Program-made: the position numbers and the translations under genes
Origin: Oasisia sp. SBJ-2009
Lineage: Eukaryota; Annelida; Polychaeta; Sabellida; Siboglinidae
Length of the DNA stretch: 64,000 nt
Reading direction: 5' to 3'
NCBI GenBank assembly: GCA_964017155.1
Contig: OZ024865.1
Coordinates: 20,277,402-20,341,401 of the forward strand
Part shown: positions 11,250-23,906 of the stretch, piece after piece
How the letters are laid out: each line of letters starts with the position of its first letter
How positions within the stretch are numbered: position 1 is the stretch's first letter
The notes under the pieces: generated by a model
Databases searched by the model: none
Told to the model about the DNA's origin: nothing
The model's input: the letters and a program-made list of their open reading frames with translations, nothing else

Positions 11250-13377
11250 TTACCTGTGTGCCAAGTAAATTACCTGCAAGGTTCACTCATAGACATGTGT
11301 TACTGTTGATTACAGATCTGTAGACGCCTGTTGTGTGCTCCTCTGTGATTCAGCAGATTTGTGTCAGTGTTTCGTTGACACAGGATGTCACCATATAGGG
11401 TGTGTCACCTTTGTATGGGACGCGTCACCTTATCCCACCTTGTAGGGTGACAAGGCAGTTATCCTGGGTGTCATTATCTTGTGAATACTCCACTGCTGTC
11501 TTTGATGTGCTGTGTACCCTGCCTGACATACTCATACATGAAGTCAAATATATGATTTAAGTGCAGATCTTATCACACATGTCAGACTAAAGGCCAAGAC
11601 AGTAGTTCAGTAATAAAACTGAAGTGGATATTTATTTATGTGTATGTTATGTTTTATAAAGCTGGTTGTAACAAAGTAGGTTGAACAATATATTGAATGA
11701 AGACTATTTTAAATATTATATGGCTGTGTTATTCGTCCTTCCCATTAATGACAAAATCATGTGTTTATACTTAGAGCATCATAACAACAGTGTACATCCA
11801 CATGCTGGCATGTCACTAAATAATAAACAGTCTAGTGGCAATGACCTTTGTGGTCTGGTGTTTCAAAACAAGCTGTAGATCAGTTGGGTCCTTTGTCACT
11901 CCAGTGCTGCAATTTGGTCATAAAGTAACACTGTGCATCTGGTATTAAGTAATGCAATTTTCAATCAACTATGCAATGCCTAACATGTTATGTTATCATA
12001 GATATTAATTTCAAAATTCCACAAAAATGAAGTGATTCATTGAAATAAAGTGACAATCAAATCCACCATCGTTTTTAACCCTCTGGGAGTATTATAAAAG
12101 GTGGTGATAGGTCAAAATGAGTTATGAAGAGGGCGGAACAAATCAAACGATGTCCCTACAACCGTGTAGAGATCAGAGGGGAGGAGAAAGTAGTCACCTT
12201 TTATCTGTACATTGTGAGCCACAGGAAAAACAGTGCAGTCTGCCACATGAAGGCATAAACAAAGATAGCGCCCGCTGGTAGAATGAAGCAATGTGTGAGC
12301 TGTGGTCGTCAAATGACATGCTTCTCTGGCTTCTCAAGTCGTTCTTGCTCTTTAATGTCACGTGACACTTGTCATTTAGCAGTCTCTGTAGACACAGACG
12401 TCCCTGTTTGAAAGTGACCTTTCTCCAAAGTCTCACTTCACAGTTCAACAGTGAAACCTGCTTCAAAGCTGGCTTTGTAAATAATGGATTCTCCTGACAT
12501 GGGCAACTGTAGGGCGACCAGCTGATTAACACTGATCAGGTAAGCTGCTATACGGTTCCATTGGATCAGATGTGTTCTATAAATATAGACAAGCGAGATG
12601 CTGTAATACCCAGAGTCAACTGTCAAAGGTACGTGCATGTAAGGATACCTCTGACTCCACAATAAGTGCGAATAGCAGTTGTTTACAATTTGTATTTTTT
12701 ATTTGAATGTTTCGCTATGGTCAAATTGCAAACATAATTTTGGGCTTATTAAATATTATATGACTGATTGTCTACCTTCAGTATATTTAATCTGGTGCTA
12801 AGAATAATATATTGTAACAATGAGATCAAACATACTCTGTTAATACCACAGGAATCATACCTGTAATTGAAGTATTGGTATATATGTGAAGTAATTATGT
12901 GAAACTATGACTATCATAAATCTGTATGATTCTCAAGAGCACATAAAAAGTACCCTGGTCCACAAATCCATAGATTGATATGATTTGAAATGCGTCATTG
13001 AATCGATTGATATATCAGCATAAATAACAAACCAGTTACGAGTAGCAGAAAAAATGAGAGTCCATGACCTCTGGTGGTGTAACTGAGGGCACATAATGGG
13101 GGCATTATAGTGCAACAGTACTCCAGGCAGGGCATTGTTGGCTGGCAGTGGCTCACACAAAGACACCACTATTGACCATGTGTGTGTGTGTGTGGGGGGG
13201 GGGTAGCTAGGGGTGTTCACTGAGCACAGCTGTCTGGGTGGGGTAGTTCCTGGAGTTCCAGTGTAAACACCAGTTGTGAACTTGGAAGTTTGTGAGCGCC
13301 CTGAGCTTACCACTTGTAAACAAATTGATGCAGTTGGGTCATAGGAGTTGTATTGACAGTTATACAAGATGATTTGA
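11250..13377 (+). other. Unique intronic DNA, no gene seen
   Basis: AT-rich non-coding sequence. A short GT and poly-G run lies at about 13178-13203. Minus-strand open frames at 12194-12532 and 12933-13367 show no recognisable domain. Confidence 0.5.
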
Positions 13378-13650
13378 ATGTTGTTAGTGTCTAGTTGGGA
13401 TTGTTAGTGTCTAGGTGAAGTTGTTAGTGTCTAAGGTGGAGTTGTTAGTGTCTAAGGTGGAGTTGTTAGTGTCTAAGGTGGAGTTGTTAGTGTCTAGGTG
13501 GAGTTGTTAGTGTCTAAGGTGGAGTTGTTAGTGTCTAAGGTGGAGTTGTTAGTGTCTAAGGTGGAGTTGTTAGTGTCTAAGGTGGAGTTGTCAGTGTCTA
13601 AGGTGGAGTTGTTAGTGTCTAGGTGGAGTTGTTAGTGTCTAGATCGTGTT
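13378..13650. repeat. 21-bp minisatellite
   Basis: The unit is GTTGTTAGTGTCTAAGGTGG plus A, with 20-bp variants lacking one A. About 13 units are present; degenerate TTAGTGTCTAGG words continue to about 13800. Confidence 0.95.
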
Positions 13651-14106
13651 GTTAGTGGGAATAATTGGAGCCTGTGTGGGGGTAGTTAGTGTCTAGGTGC
13701 AGAGTTTGTGTTTAGGTGTCTAAGTAGATTAGTTACTGTTGGATGTTTAGTTAGTAACTATTACACAGCAGAAGTAGTGTTCAAAATAGTTAGTGTCTTT
13801 GAGGGAAACTTAGTGTCATGTTATTGCGGATGTTGGGTGGTCAGCTAGCAGTGTCTGTCTAGTCAGTACTAAACCACTCACCTGGGTCTACTGTTCTGAG
13901 TAAGCTGGACTGGTCACTATGTAACATAAAATAGTGACCTGGACTGGGCAGGAATAGCTTGACAGGAAGTTCACTGGAGCAATGAGAAGGTGAACTAATC
14001 TTCGGTCAGTCCGGAAGGTCAGGTGCACAGCCATTGTCCCTAGGGGGTTGAGTGGCTGGTTGTGTAGCCGGTCAGACTGTAATCTTGTAGGTGAAGATGG
14101 TGTCTT
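13651..14106 (+). other. Intronic DNA, decayed repeat edge then unique
   Basis: Scattered TTAGTGTCTAGGTG words fade into unique sequence. No gene is visible. Confidence 0.4.
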
Positions 14107-14880
14107 CCCGTTATAGCTACTTCCCGTTATAGCTACTTCCCGTTATAGCTACTTTTTATTCCCGTTATAGCATTTTACAATGTAACAAGATAAGGGAGCA
14201 GTAACTATTTCATCTCCATCCAGCTGATGTCCATGAGGGGTGGACTGCTTTTATGTAAGTGTGTCCCACTGAGGAATTTCCACAAAGTCCAGTGATAATT
14301 TGTAACAAGTACTTTGTGGAGACATGGCTTGGTGATGATTCAAAAATCACCATGGACATGTGGAATGTTTACACAGAATCTGACAAATGAACAAACAACC
14401 ATATTGAGGGATGGAATTCCAAGTTTGCAAAAGTGGTGGGGGAACGCCATCTCAACATCTTCCAGTTCATGGTTGCTAAACATGATGCCACCATATAACA
14501 AGAATAATTGATGACATTCATTACTTTTTGATAAATGCGGTTCTGTACTCAGTACAATGTACCTAGGTAGTTGTCTTTTGAAAACAAAATTTTGCACAAG
14601 TGTTTTATGGTATATTTTCACATTTAAAATAACTGACAGTTACATCTATATACCATTCTTATGACTTTTAAAATGTATCCTTCAGTAATACATTTCATGT
14701 AGATATCTTACAGTAATCTGAAACAGTTAATGCTCCCTCTTGCTGTCCCCTCCTGAATTGTGTAATTAAATAAGTAGCTATAACGGGACTAGTTTGCCTG
14801 TCAAACTTAACGAGTAGCTATAACGGGGAAAATGTGTAGCTATAACGGGAAGTAGCTATAACGGGAAGTAGCCATAACGG
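14107..14880. mobile_element. DNA transposon-like element with tandem-repeat inverted termini
   Basis: The left end has four CCCGTTATAGC motifs (14107-14171), three of them in a 16-bp tandem ending CTACTT. The right end (about 14778-14880) has five reverse-complement TAGC(T/C)ATAACGG motifs and ends in CCATAACGG. The interior of about 600 bp has short open frames without transposase similarity that I can recognise. I see no clear target duplication, so the outer limits are uncertain. It is best read as a MITE or deleted element of an unassigned superfamily. Confidence 0.6.
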
Positions 14881-15123
14881 ACCTGTTGACATGCTGTGGT
14901 TACAAGCTGTGGACAAGGAGAATAGAAGGCCATATGTACAGATGTGATAGTGATTGTGTGTTACTTTGTGATTGTATCACATAATCAATTTTGAGCTTGT
15001 GGTGAAGTATGAACAAAAGTCAACGTTTTTGTTGTGAATTTTTATTATTAAACACATCTGTTTCAATCTTGGTTGCTCAAATGTGGTTTCGTGAACCACA
15101 ATTATGTAATATGACCCACCCGT

Positions 15124-15180
15124 ACCTATATATATATGTATATATAGGTATATATACATATAGATATATATGTAGGTAGG
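15124..15180. repeat. AT-rich self-complementary TATA microsatellite
   Basis: TATATATA blocks interrupted by GTA, GGTA, CATA and GATA can fold back on themselves. The preceding 240 bases are unremarkable. Confidence 0.7.
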
Positions 15181-15399
15181 GGGGTCGTATAGAAAATTCT
15201 GGGTATGTGTGCATAGGAGTTTTTGTCATCATATTTTGGAGACAGGTGGTAAAATGGCTAGTTGCCGGTTGAAGTGACACACATAGCTGTTGTTGTCGTC
15301 TTGTTGTCAGGTGAATACATAAACCAACTGGTAAAGATTAGCATCAGCAATATCTCGTGTAATGACCTGTCAGTGGTGGGACAGTTCGGGTGGGGGAGA

Positions 15400-15745
15400 A
15401 AAAATAGGCAGCAAATAGGGATGGATGGAAGCAAGGGATAGAAAGAAAGGAGAGGGGAGATGGTGAGAGGGAAATGTACAAAAGGAGAGCTCTGTGTGAG
15501 AAGGATAAAGGCTGAGAACAGGAGAGAGATGACACAACAAGGGAGAGAGGAGGGGAGATAGTGAGGAGAGGGGCAGAGATAGTGAGGAGAGGGGGGGAGA
15601 TAATAAGGAGAAGGGAGGAAGATGTTGAGGAGAGGGGGGATAGTGAGAAAAGGGGAGGAAGATATTGAGGAGAGGGGAGAGATACTAAGGAGAGGCGGAG
15701 AGATAGTGAGGAGAAGAAAGGGGAGGGAGAAGGAGAGAGGTGGGG
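15400..15745. repeat. Polypurine (GGGGAGA-type) degenerate minisatellite
   Basis: The + strand is almost pure A/G, with repeated AGGAGAGGGGAGAGATAGTG-like units of about 21-27 bp. The opposite strand gives Ser/Pro/Leu/Ile-rich open frames (15258-15970) that reflect composition, not a gene. Confidence 0.8.
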
Positions 15746-16179
15746 ACATGGCAGCCCAATGGGATGATGGGAATCGTGCACTATGTTGAACCCGCTGACT
15801 GCCGGGACTGGCAGAGCGACATCCCTTCTGGGAGAGATGGGGGCAGATTTGGGAAATGCCAAGTGGGAATCCTGCAACTGTGTTATCGGGACTGCTCTGT
15901 TTACACAAGTACACAAATGCCTTATCTGCAGACAGTGTGTGTCTGACTGTCTAGGACACTTGAGAAGCAACTGACTTACCTATCTTAGGAAGACACTAAT
16001 TGTACTGTGCCAATTAAAATATTTTCACATATATTTTAATTAGTTAAAATTAACTGTTCTTTATTTACGTTTTTGACATGATCCCTTTGAACTGTGTTTC
16101 TGGTGCCAGCTGGCTCCGTGTTTATCTGCAGGATCATCTGTGCACTGTATTACCTTTATACATTTCTACCTAAATCAGG
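15746..16179 (+). other. Unique intronic DNA
   Basis: Higher-complexity sequence (15746-15960) with GTGGGAA at 15863-15869, which fits the Su(H)/RBPJ core. No splice sites bracket the short open frames here. Confidence 0.4.
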
Positions 16180-16481
16180 GCTTTATGTGGGATCAAACTT
16201 TTGTCAGTGACACAATTGTTGGTGTATATGTGGATGTTAACTGTTAAACAATAATTTGAAAACCTTGAAATGCATTTTATGACTGGAAATGGACTACAAA
16301 CACATATGTGACACCATTGACACTAATTTTATAGGCATAACTGACAATATCTATGGTTTTGGAAGACTTTCTTTATTTATTTATTTTTGCTCCATAATTT
16401 GTTAGGCGTCCACCCATATCTCTACCCATCCACAACAGGTTTACCCGCTAAATGACGGGTGGACGGGTCTCTGCATAAAGC
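16180..16481 (+). mobile_element. MITE-like repeat (GCTTTATGCAG ends), copy 1
   Basis: It starts GCTTTATGTGGGATC and ends GACGGGTCTCTGCATAAAGC, giving short imperfect inverted ends. Internal landmarks are TGACAATATCTATGGTTTTG and CCACAACAGG, then AATGACGGGTGGACGGG. The same sequence occurs reversed at 23632-23906 and diverged at 25463-25720. No coding capacity. Confidence 0.65.
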
Positions 16482-17782
16482 AGAATATGGAGCATATTGT
16501 GTAGAAAATATGCCCTGTTTTTATTTATTGAATTTATGAGTCGTCCCCTTGGAGCAGTGGTGGGTGACCCGGAGTGTTTCAGGGAAATAAAGGTAGTTAG
16601 TAACCTGAGCCATCTGTCTGACTCGTGACTGTTGTAGACTCCAGGCAGGTCTTGTACACGTGTACACGTGTCTTGTGCAGGCTTCAAAACAAATATTGTA
16701 GAGTGGTCATTTACCTAGCCTCACATATACCTGTGTCACTGTTTATTTACTTAAAGCCCTGTGTTACCCACGTGTGTCTGTTGGTGTGTAAATAGTGATG
16801 TTATTGACACAAAATGAGCATGCGATCACATGCTTCAAGTAGTTGCTCTATGTGTAATGTGTTGGAATTTTTGCCAGGGAAATGCTCTGAGGAATTAGCT
16901 GTTGTTTTCTTGCTTTCTGCCAATGAATCGCTTGCTCATATGATGCGTAACATTTTCCATTCTCCATCAGTAACATCCTTTTGACTTCATAAGCTACATT
17001 TTGCTCTTCTAATAAAAAATCTGCTAACGTTTTTACAAAAGATTCTGTTTGATGATCATCCTTCCAGTGCTGAAGTCAACACAGACAGGTCTTACTCAGG
17101 ATAAGCCCCTGTGGTCCACATTCACAACATTCTACTTTCTCCATTGCCAAGTCCAACCCCACACCTGTCTTTGTTCTGTGCCGAGGTGTCAGAGTAGCCT
17201 GACGCCCCTGGTGGCACAGATTGCCATGTATCATAACATACTCCTTGAGGAGGCGTTATTAATTAATGACAAGAAGGCTAGTTAGCCACTTCAAAGGTGT
17301 CTGTTTTTGTAAGTAATGTTTTAGAGAATCGTGTCTGTCGTCAACTGCTTCAAGTCAGGCAAAGGTGCAACCGGAAAAGACAGTACACTACACTACGAAC
17401 ATGAGCTGCTTTTTGTACTTGTATTTTGCTTAAACATTAAGAAATGTTTCCTTGACAAGGATAAGAAACATAAATTATGAAACGTATAAGTATTCACAAT
17501 CATGTAATGTAATTTTTTGTAAATAATAAACAGGGAGTGGAACTGTCAACCCATTGTTTTAGTTTGAATTTCAGGGTTTAAAATGTTGTAGGAAATGGGA
17601 TGTCTGCCTCCCACCCCTCTGTCATGTGCTCTTGCATGAACCCTCATGACCACATATTGCACAGGAATGTAGCACTGGGGTCGAGATATGTCATCACAGA
17701 TTATGTTGTGTGTAGCATAAACAGTGTTGTATTCACTACTGATTATGTGCTGTATGACTAAGTAATTGCCATATGTGGGAGG

Positions 17783-17783
<1 letters not shown>
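16482..17783 (+). other. Unique intronic DNA, no gene seen
   Basis: No repeat family or coding signal is recognised. GTACACGTGTACACGTG at about 16655-16671 is a short palindromic E-box pair. Confidence 0.45.

Positions 17784-17836
<53 letters not shown>
17784..17836. repeat. (TA)n microsatellite
   Basis: A perfect TA run of about 53 bp that abuts the reverse SINE and may derive from its 3' tail. Confidence 0.97.
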
Positions 17837-17840
<4 letters not shown>

Positions 17841-17957
17841 TGAGTGAACTAGAGCAATGTAGATTGGCCAAACTTGCCCAAAGTTTGAGAGCACAGGATT
17901 TTAACTCAGGTTTCTTGGTTGATTGGGTGTGGCGCTCCAACCACTGTGCCACATATG
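17837..17957 (-). mobile_element. SINE family A, truncated reverse copy
   Basis: GAGTGAACTAGAGCAATGTAG followed by CAAACTTGCCCAAAG and a decayed tRNA head (TTTTAACTCAGG; GGCGCTCCAACCACTG) is the reverse complement of the family A head and proximal body. The 3' part is missing. Confidence 0.8.
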
Positions 17958-18437
17958 TACAGAAGAAAGATAAGCTTGTGCTGAGATTTGGAGATTAGAT
18001 TAAGAGCATTAATATTACATTAGATTTGATGAACAGAACAGAGCCGGTGTTGTTACTGTGGAAGTTGTATGTGTAACTAGAGACTGCTGAGTGTTTGTTT
18101 ACCCTGCAATCAGACATGTGATAAGGCACATGGTCTGAGTGGTCTCTGGCTGTCACACTCAGGAAACTCACACATACACATGCACATGACGCCCAGTCGG
18201 GACATCGCTATAGATTCATTGGTCAGTTGTTTCATTCGTATGACTGCCATTTTGCTGTCTTGTCTCGTTTGGGTTGATTACCACTTCCTGATTCTGCCCA
18301 GGATATGTCAGTTCAGATTAACCGTGTCTCATAAAGCAGCATGTCTGTGTTCTCACCGGAGTGTTCTCATTGGGGCATGACTGGTTCCTCACATTTATAC
18401 ACATCATGCTTCAATGTACAACACCCTATCATTTTCA
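17958..18437 (+). other. Unique intronic DNA
   Basis: No gene or repeat family is seen. Confidence 0.4.
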
Positions 18438-18700
18438 CGGTCTTCCCAATTTCTCAGGTCTTCCCAGCCTTCTTGGTCTTCCCAATTTCTCAGGTCTTCC
18501 TAGCCTTCCTAGTCTTCCCAATTTATCTCATCTTTGCAGCCTTCCTGGTCTTCCCAAATTCCCTGATCATGGAAGATTCCCCGGATCTTCTAAACTTACC
18601 TAGACTTCATAACTTCCCTGACCTGCACAATTTTCCTGCCATTCTGGGTCATCCTAGATTCCCTGATCCTCCCAACTTCCCATTCCTCCCAGTCTGCCCG
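18438..18700. repeat. Pyrimidine-rich degenerate minisatellite
   Basis: Repeats of GTCTTCCCAATTTCTCAGG and TCTTCCTAGCCTTCC-like words create a Pro/Leu/Phe-rich open frame (18341-18739). Units are irregular, so this is an old array. Confidence 0.7.
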
Positions 18701-19790
18701 GAGGTGCTTCCTAGAGGAGAGTGGGTTTGTGTGGGATGAGGATTGACAGGAGGGAAATGAGCCCCAGTGGCTCACTTACAAGGCCCAGCCTGCCTCTGGC
18801 TGGTCTAGTCTCAGGCACACTCTGCCTTCAATGGCTTCGTGCCCTCCTGACAGGGTGGCCAGTAATCTCAGTTGACAAGTAGCTGCTACTGGGGCTCACT
18901 GTCAACAGCTCAACAATGACACCTCATGACACGTCCACACTTGTCAACCCAGCCCATTTGACACAACCAATGTTATCATTAGGGACATATTTTTTTTATG
19001 CAAGGTGCTTTTGAATGTGATAAGTCTGTCTGTCAGCATATGTGGTGTAAATGTCAGTTACAGGATGCTTTGTTATGACATCAGTTTGTGGGTCTCATAA
19101 TGTTTACTTGTTCCTGTTGGGTTAATTAGCTCCGGGCTGGGTTGTGCCTCAATGTCTCATGTGGAATGTCAGTGTTAAAGGCAGACACTGCCCTTGGTTT
19201 GTAACATTAAAGTTGCACCCATGAAATATTTAGATCGTAAACAAAACATTTCATTTGTAAACAGCCAGTATTGGAGTACTACTTGTTCTGTTACACTGCT
19301 GTGGTTACCTACCACTGCTGAATGGCACAAGTCGTTGTTGAAGTGATGCTTAGACATTTCTGCATCTAGTTGTTGGTAGCAATATTTGGCCAAGGGCTGA
19401 ATCTAGTCTGCTGTCATTCTATTGCACTTGTCCTGATTTCTAGCCACAAAATTTTGTCCATTGTCGTTATATTGTACCCATCTGTAGATGACTTAAATTC
19501 ATCTTAGCAAATTTATTTGATTAACTCTTGTGGTGATTTATCATTGTGTTAGGTTCCCATAGATTTAGGTTCAGAAGAAGTTACCTTATAATTATTACTG
19601 CCTACGTCTTCATCTGACCACTGAGTCATGAGCTTGTGATAGTACAAATCACTGTATTGCTGCTCTTATGCTGTGTAATGACAATATAGACCTAATGACC
19701 CAAGCACCCTAATAACTGCTAAGTGTACTTCGGATTATTATTATTAATATGTAATACCGAGGAACCTTGGGTATTCATTGTGTTAATGGT
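18701..19790 (+). other. Unique intronic DNA, no gene seen
   Basis: No coding or repeat signature is recognised. Confidence 0.4.
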
Positions 19791-19794
19791 AATC

Positions 19795-20030
19795 TCTGTC
19801 CGCGTCTCTGATGTGGCGATGCTGTCCCCGTGTGTTGTGAATCGTTGCCGCCGTGCCACACACACTCCACATCAACACAGATACGATTTGAATCTCAACA
19901 CATCTGCAATGAGATGTGCGGCGCCGTGTGGTGTATGACTCGTGCGGTGCCGGTGCTTCTCGCGAACGTTCACTCATGTTTTATCAACACCACAATTGAC
20001 CCGCGTTGTGTATTGATTGCGAGTTGGCTC
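19795..20030. promoter_or_regulatory. CpG-rich intronic patch
   Basis: CG dinucleotides are visibly dense (GTCCGCGTCTC, GTTGCCGCCGTG, GTGCGGCGCCGTG, TCTCGCGAACG, GACCCGCG) against a CpG-poor intron. No exon is recognisable. It may be an unmethylated regulatory element or an alternative promoter; the function is inferred from composition only. Confidence 0.35.
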
Positions 20031-23000
20031 AGACATTAAACTAGTTAGTGAAGGCCTGGAAGGGAGAGAGAGAGTGTGGTGGTTGTGGTGTGTACGGTGC
20101 AGGCTGAGCATTCTGTCACCTGTTCAGATGCTTCAGACAAATTGATGGCCAGCGGGCAGCTCTCGTGTTACACTGGTCAGTTGTGGTTGTTAGTGGACAC
20201 AGCTACTACAGCTGTCTGGTCCAGTTGCTGGTCAAGCAAGTACTTGAAGTGAACTGCTTAAAATACACGTATATGTCGGCCAGTGTTCTAGTTGTCCCTA
20301 AAATAGAACTGGACTGGATGGTGAGTGAGAGGTGTGGACTGGGAAGACCTTGCTGACACCCAGGCTGTCTCATGTAGTTGAAGAGAGGGTTGTTTTGTGC
20401 AAGAGTCACTGATTTGATATGCCACTATGACACCCAGTCAAGTTATGGGCACAGTAAGCAGTAAGTACGTAGTAAAGAGTTTAATGTCTAAGATAAAGTT
20501 TATTGACAGTAACAAGACTATCAATGGTGCCTAATACTTGAAAAAGAAAGAGTTACTAAAATGTACAAAAATTATCTAAAACTTATTAGCAAAATAACAC
20601 AAACATTTATTTAATAATGGTTTGTTATGGAATTTAATTATCGTTTGTTATGGAATGGGAGATTCCGACTATTACCCGAAATAGGTGCCACCATAGAAAA
20701 GGACGTTTGGATAATCTTGTCAGTAGAAAAGATCTGTTCATGTCCAACTCTGTGTTCATAATTAAACAAGGAGGCAAATTTCCTGTTTACAAAGACAAAC
20801 TGGCATTTTCTTGTAATACAATACACAGTTTTGTTGCAGCAGCAACAATAACAGTTTTGTAGGCTGGAAATGTCTTTGTGATGATGTTAATACACACCTG
20901 ATGTATATACACTGTTCCCTGGGTCCTCACATGGTCTTGCACTTAGCAACCTCAACTGTCTGAGTGACTGCAGCCATTAGGAAGATGTAAGCTGAAAAAC
21001 ATAGCATTCTCTTCCATCTGTAATAAATATAGCCTGGTGCTGATTGTCATGTCATTGTCACAGTGTGTCATAACTGTCATTGTCATGGACTGGCAGTCAT
21101 GTCGTGGTGTCATGTCTTAATGTTGTTGACAGTGCCAGTGTCTGTAGGGGACTGCAATGAAGCAGTGCTATGGTCATTGTACCCAGTACCTATGCTGACA
21201 GTATATTTTACTATTTATGTTCATTGGTAGGGTAATTAATTACCTGTAGTAACGACACATGGAAAAACACCTCAGTAGCACTTCTTGTGCCTGTGGAGTA
21301 TGGAATACTATTTGTAAACATGCTCTTTAAACATTATTTTTCATTGTACAACAACACTCGTAATAACCATAGCTCAGGAATATTCATGGATTAAAAAATT
21401 TGAAACAATCACTTCTCAGGCGAAATGATTATGTACAGCAACCATGAAAAAAGTAAATGTTTGGCTTAGGACTTCATTTAATTTGTAGTTCTTGGTTATT
21501 ATGGTTATTGTTGATTTCTTTCAAGAATATAACATAATTGGTAGTAATATTTGCACGTTTTGCATGTTAATATTTTATAATAGTTTTATCTTACTGAACT
21601 GTAATGTAAATATGATACTGCACATTACAGTGTCCCAAGACACTGGGTAATGTAGTAGTATTATACTCTAGCAATAGTTAGAACTGTAATAATTGTACAG
21701 TGTATTGCAGTGGAAATAAAGCAATAGTACCACTGTCTCTATAATAATAGTAAAAATACCCTGGAAGTTCCCCAAGGCATACCATGATATTGCTGAGGTG
21801 AGGTGACTGGATGCAGTAAAAATCCATTGCTCATAAACAGTACATTGTGCATGATGTTAACACTGAGACTGGACAGACAGACCAGTAGTGGCTGTGTGGT
21901 CAGGAGCTGTGGTGGCCTGGCGTGAATTGATGTATCCCGGGAGAATGTCAGAGTTGAGCCTGTGTGTGTGTGTGAGGTGGCACCGGCTGTGTGGCGGTGT
22001 GTGGAGTAACCTATGCCTCCCAAGGATGATATCTACACGCGATGTCTGCTCGTGAAACGACACACGTGGAACATATAAATTAATGTTATTGACTGTTAGC
22101 TAAATCTGAAAGATTCTCATGCGCGGTAAACCGACTGACTCACTTCACTGTCTAATAAATGTTATTAAAGTGATGAGCTCTTAGCTCTAATATTGAATTT
22201 ATTGCCAGGTTTTAGTTGTGGAGATGATATTTATTTTGTGTACGTTATAATGCAGCCCATGTTGTATGTGATTATGAACGTTATTATTTATAGGTCATTT
22301 GAAGCAACTTACTAAAACAATTTGCTTTGCCTTTTTAACTGACAGTTTTATAAGTACATGTTCTTGTTTATTATAATTTATTCTTAATACCAAAATAAAT
22401 GTGTTGATACTGGCTGCCAAAATTTATTTAATAATAAGCCTAAAGTCGTGTTCGCTGTTTGAAAATTGTATTCATAAAATGATAGAATAGTAAACTGAGC
22501 ATTCGATTTTTAAATCACTGTTCAGAAGTGTCAATAATTACCTATTGGACAGGACATATAACTTTCTGTTAAAAGGTAGTTAATAGTGCTTGTTTTATAA
22601 TTTACATTTACTGTTCATTAAGGTATGACACAACATTAATTCACTGAACTATGAACTTTGATAGTGGTGTTATCATGGCATGTCTATTTGGTGTAATCAG
22701 TGAAGTTTAATCTGCTGGGGTGTAGGCCTATGTGTGAGTAGGAGATTATCTCATGTATTCATTGGATTAACAAATATGGTGACCATGCTTGATCATCAAA
22801 TTGGAAGTGAACCAATATGGTCTGTCCCCACGCCATATGTCCCACAGTGACCACCTTATGGGGTCCACCCCTTAAGGATCACATCACTGACCCACGAAGT
22901 GAGGTAGTGAAATATGATCTGCACCCACAAGGTATTACCCTTGACCAATTAACATTCATTGGTGGTCCTTGGTAAGCAGCTGTTAGAACTGTCCAAACTG

Positions 23001-23631
23001 ACCAAGCTACACATCAGCAGGCAGGGGTCATGTCATGTCCACAACACACACCCCGGTTTTTGACAGAGAAATTGATATATTTTGCAGTAACATTGATCCT
23101 TTAGAAAGGTAATATTCCTCTCGCTCTTATTTCCAACAACGCTGTGAAGATGCCATTCCCTGAGTGCTTAACAGTGGCAGTGTTTATGTTAGTGGCAGCG
23201 ACACTAATTATTGTGTTTCATAGCTGGCAGTGATCTTTGCAACGAGGCCTTGGTCTATGCTGTTGAAAATCCATAAAGCTTGTATGGATTTCTTCCGGTC
23301 TAGACCTCAGGGTAAATCACATTAGATGACGTTCCATTATGTAATTACATGTGCATGATGGTCGTAAATCACAAAGTTGTGCCTTATTTAAAAGTGTCAT
23401 CAGTTCCAAGTAAAACAATGCAGATTGGAGGATGTCTTAAAGGTATGCTGTCTGCTGATCAATTTGTTAGTATTTATATAACGTTCTTAGTGCTGCTTAT
23501 ATCTACACGTAAGTTGAAGATATGGTGCTCATTAAATTGTGTTTAACGTGCCCTAACTCTTCCCCTGTTGGGGGGTACCTGTTTGACAGTCTTATGCCTT
23601 GTATACATGCCAAATGCGCCATGTGTACACA
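20031..23631 (+). other. Unique AT-rich intronic DNA, no gene seen
   Basis: A long stretch without arrays or recognised transposons and with only short open frames. It is one of the larger repeat-poor blocks of the window. Confidence 0.45.
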
Positions 23632-23906
23632 GCTTTATGCAGAGACCTGTCCACCCGTCATTTGGACGGGTAAAAACCGTTGTGGACAGGTAGAAATATG
23701 GGTGGATGGGTAGGAGCAAATAAAGGTGTTCCAAAACCATAGATATTGTCAGTTATACCTTACAAGTGATTGTAAATGGTGTCACGTGTGTGTTTGTAAT
23801 CCATTTCAGGTCATCAGACACATTTTAAAGTTTGTAAACTGGGTTAACAGTTAACATCCATGTGTCCACCATGTGTGACTGGCAATCATTTGGTACTGCA
23901 TAAAGT
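23632..23906 (-). mobile_element. MITE-like repeat (GCTTTATGCAG ends), copy 2
   Basis: It is the reverse complement of the 16180-16481 element. It starts GCTTTATGCAGAGACCTGTC and ends GGTACTGCATAAAGT, with CCAAAACCATAGATATTGTC inside. Both ends keep TTTATGCAG, which best defines the inverted termini. Confidence 0.7.

Noticed and set aside
12530..12545. CAG|GTAAGC as a recursive splice site
   Set aside because: The preceding bases are purine-rich, with no usable pyrimidine tract.
15258..15970. Minus-strand frames of 208 and 218 codons rich in Ser/Pro/Leu
   Set aside because: Reverse reading of a polypurine tract, open in two frames; composition explains it.
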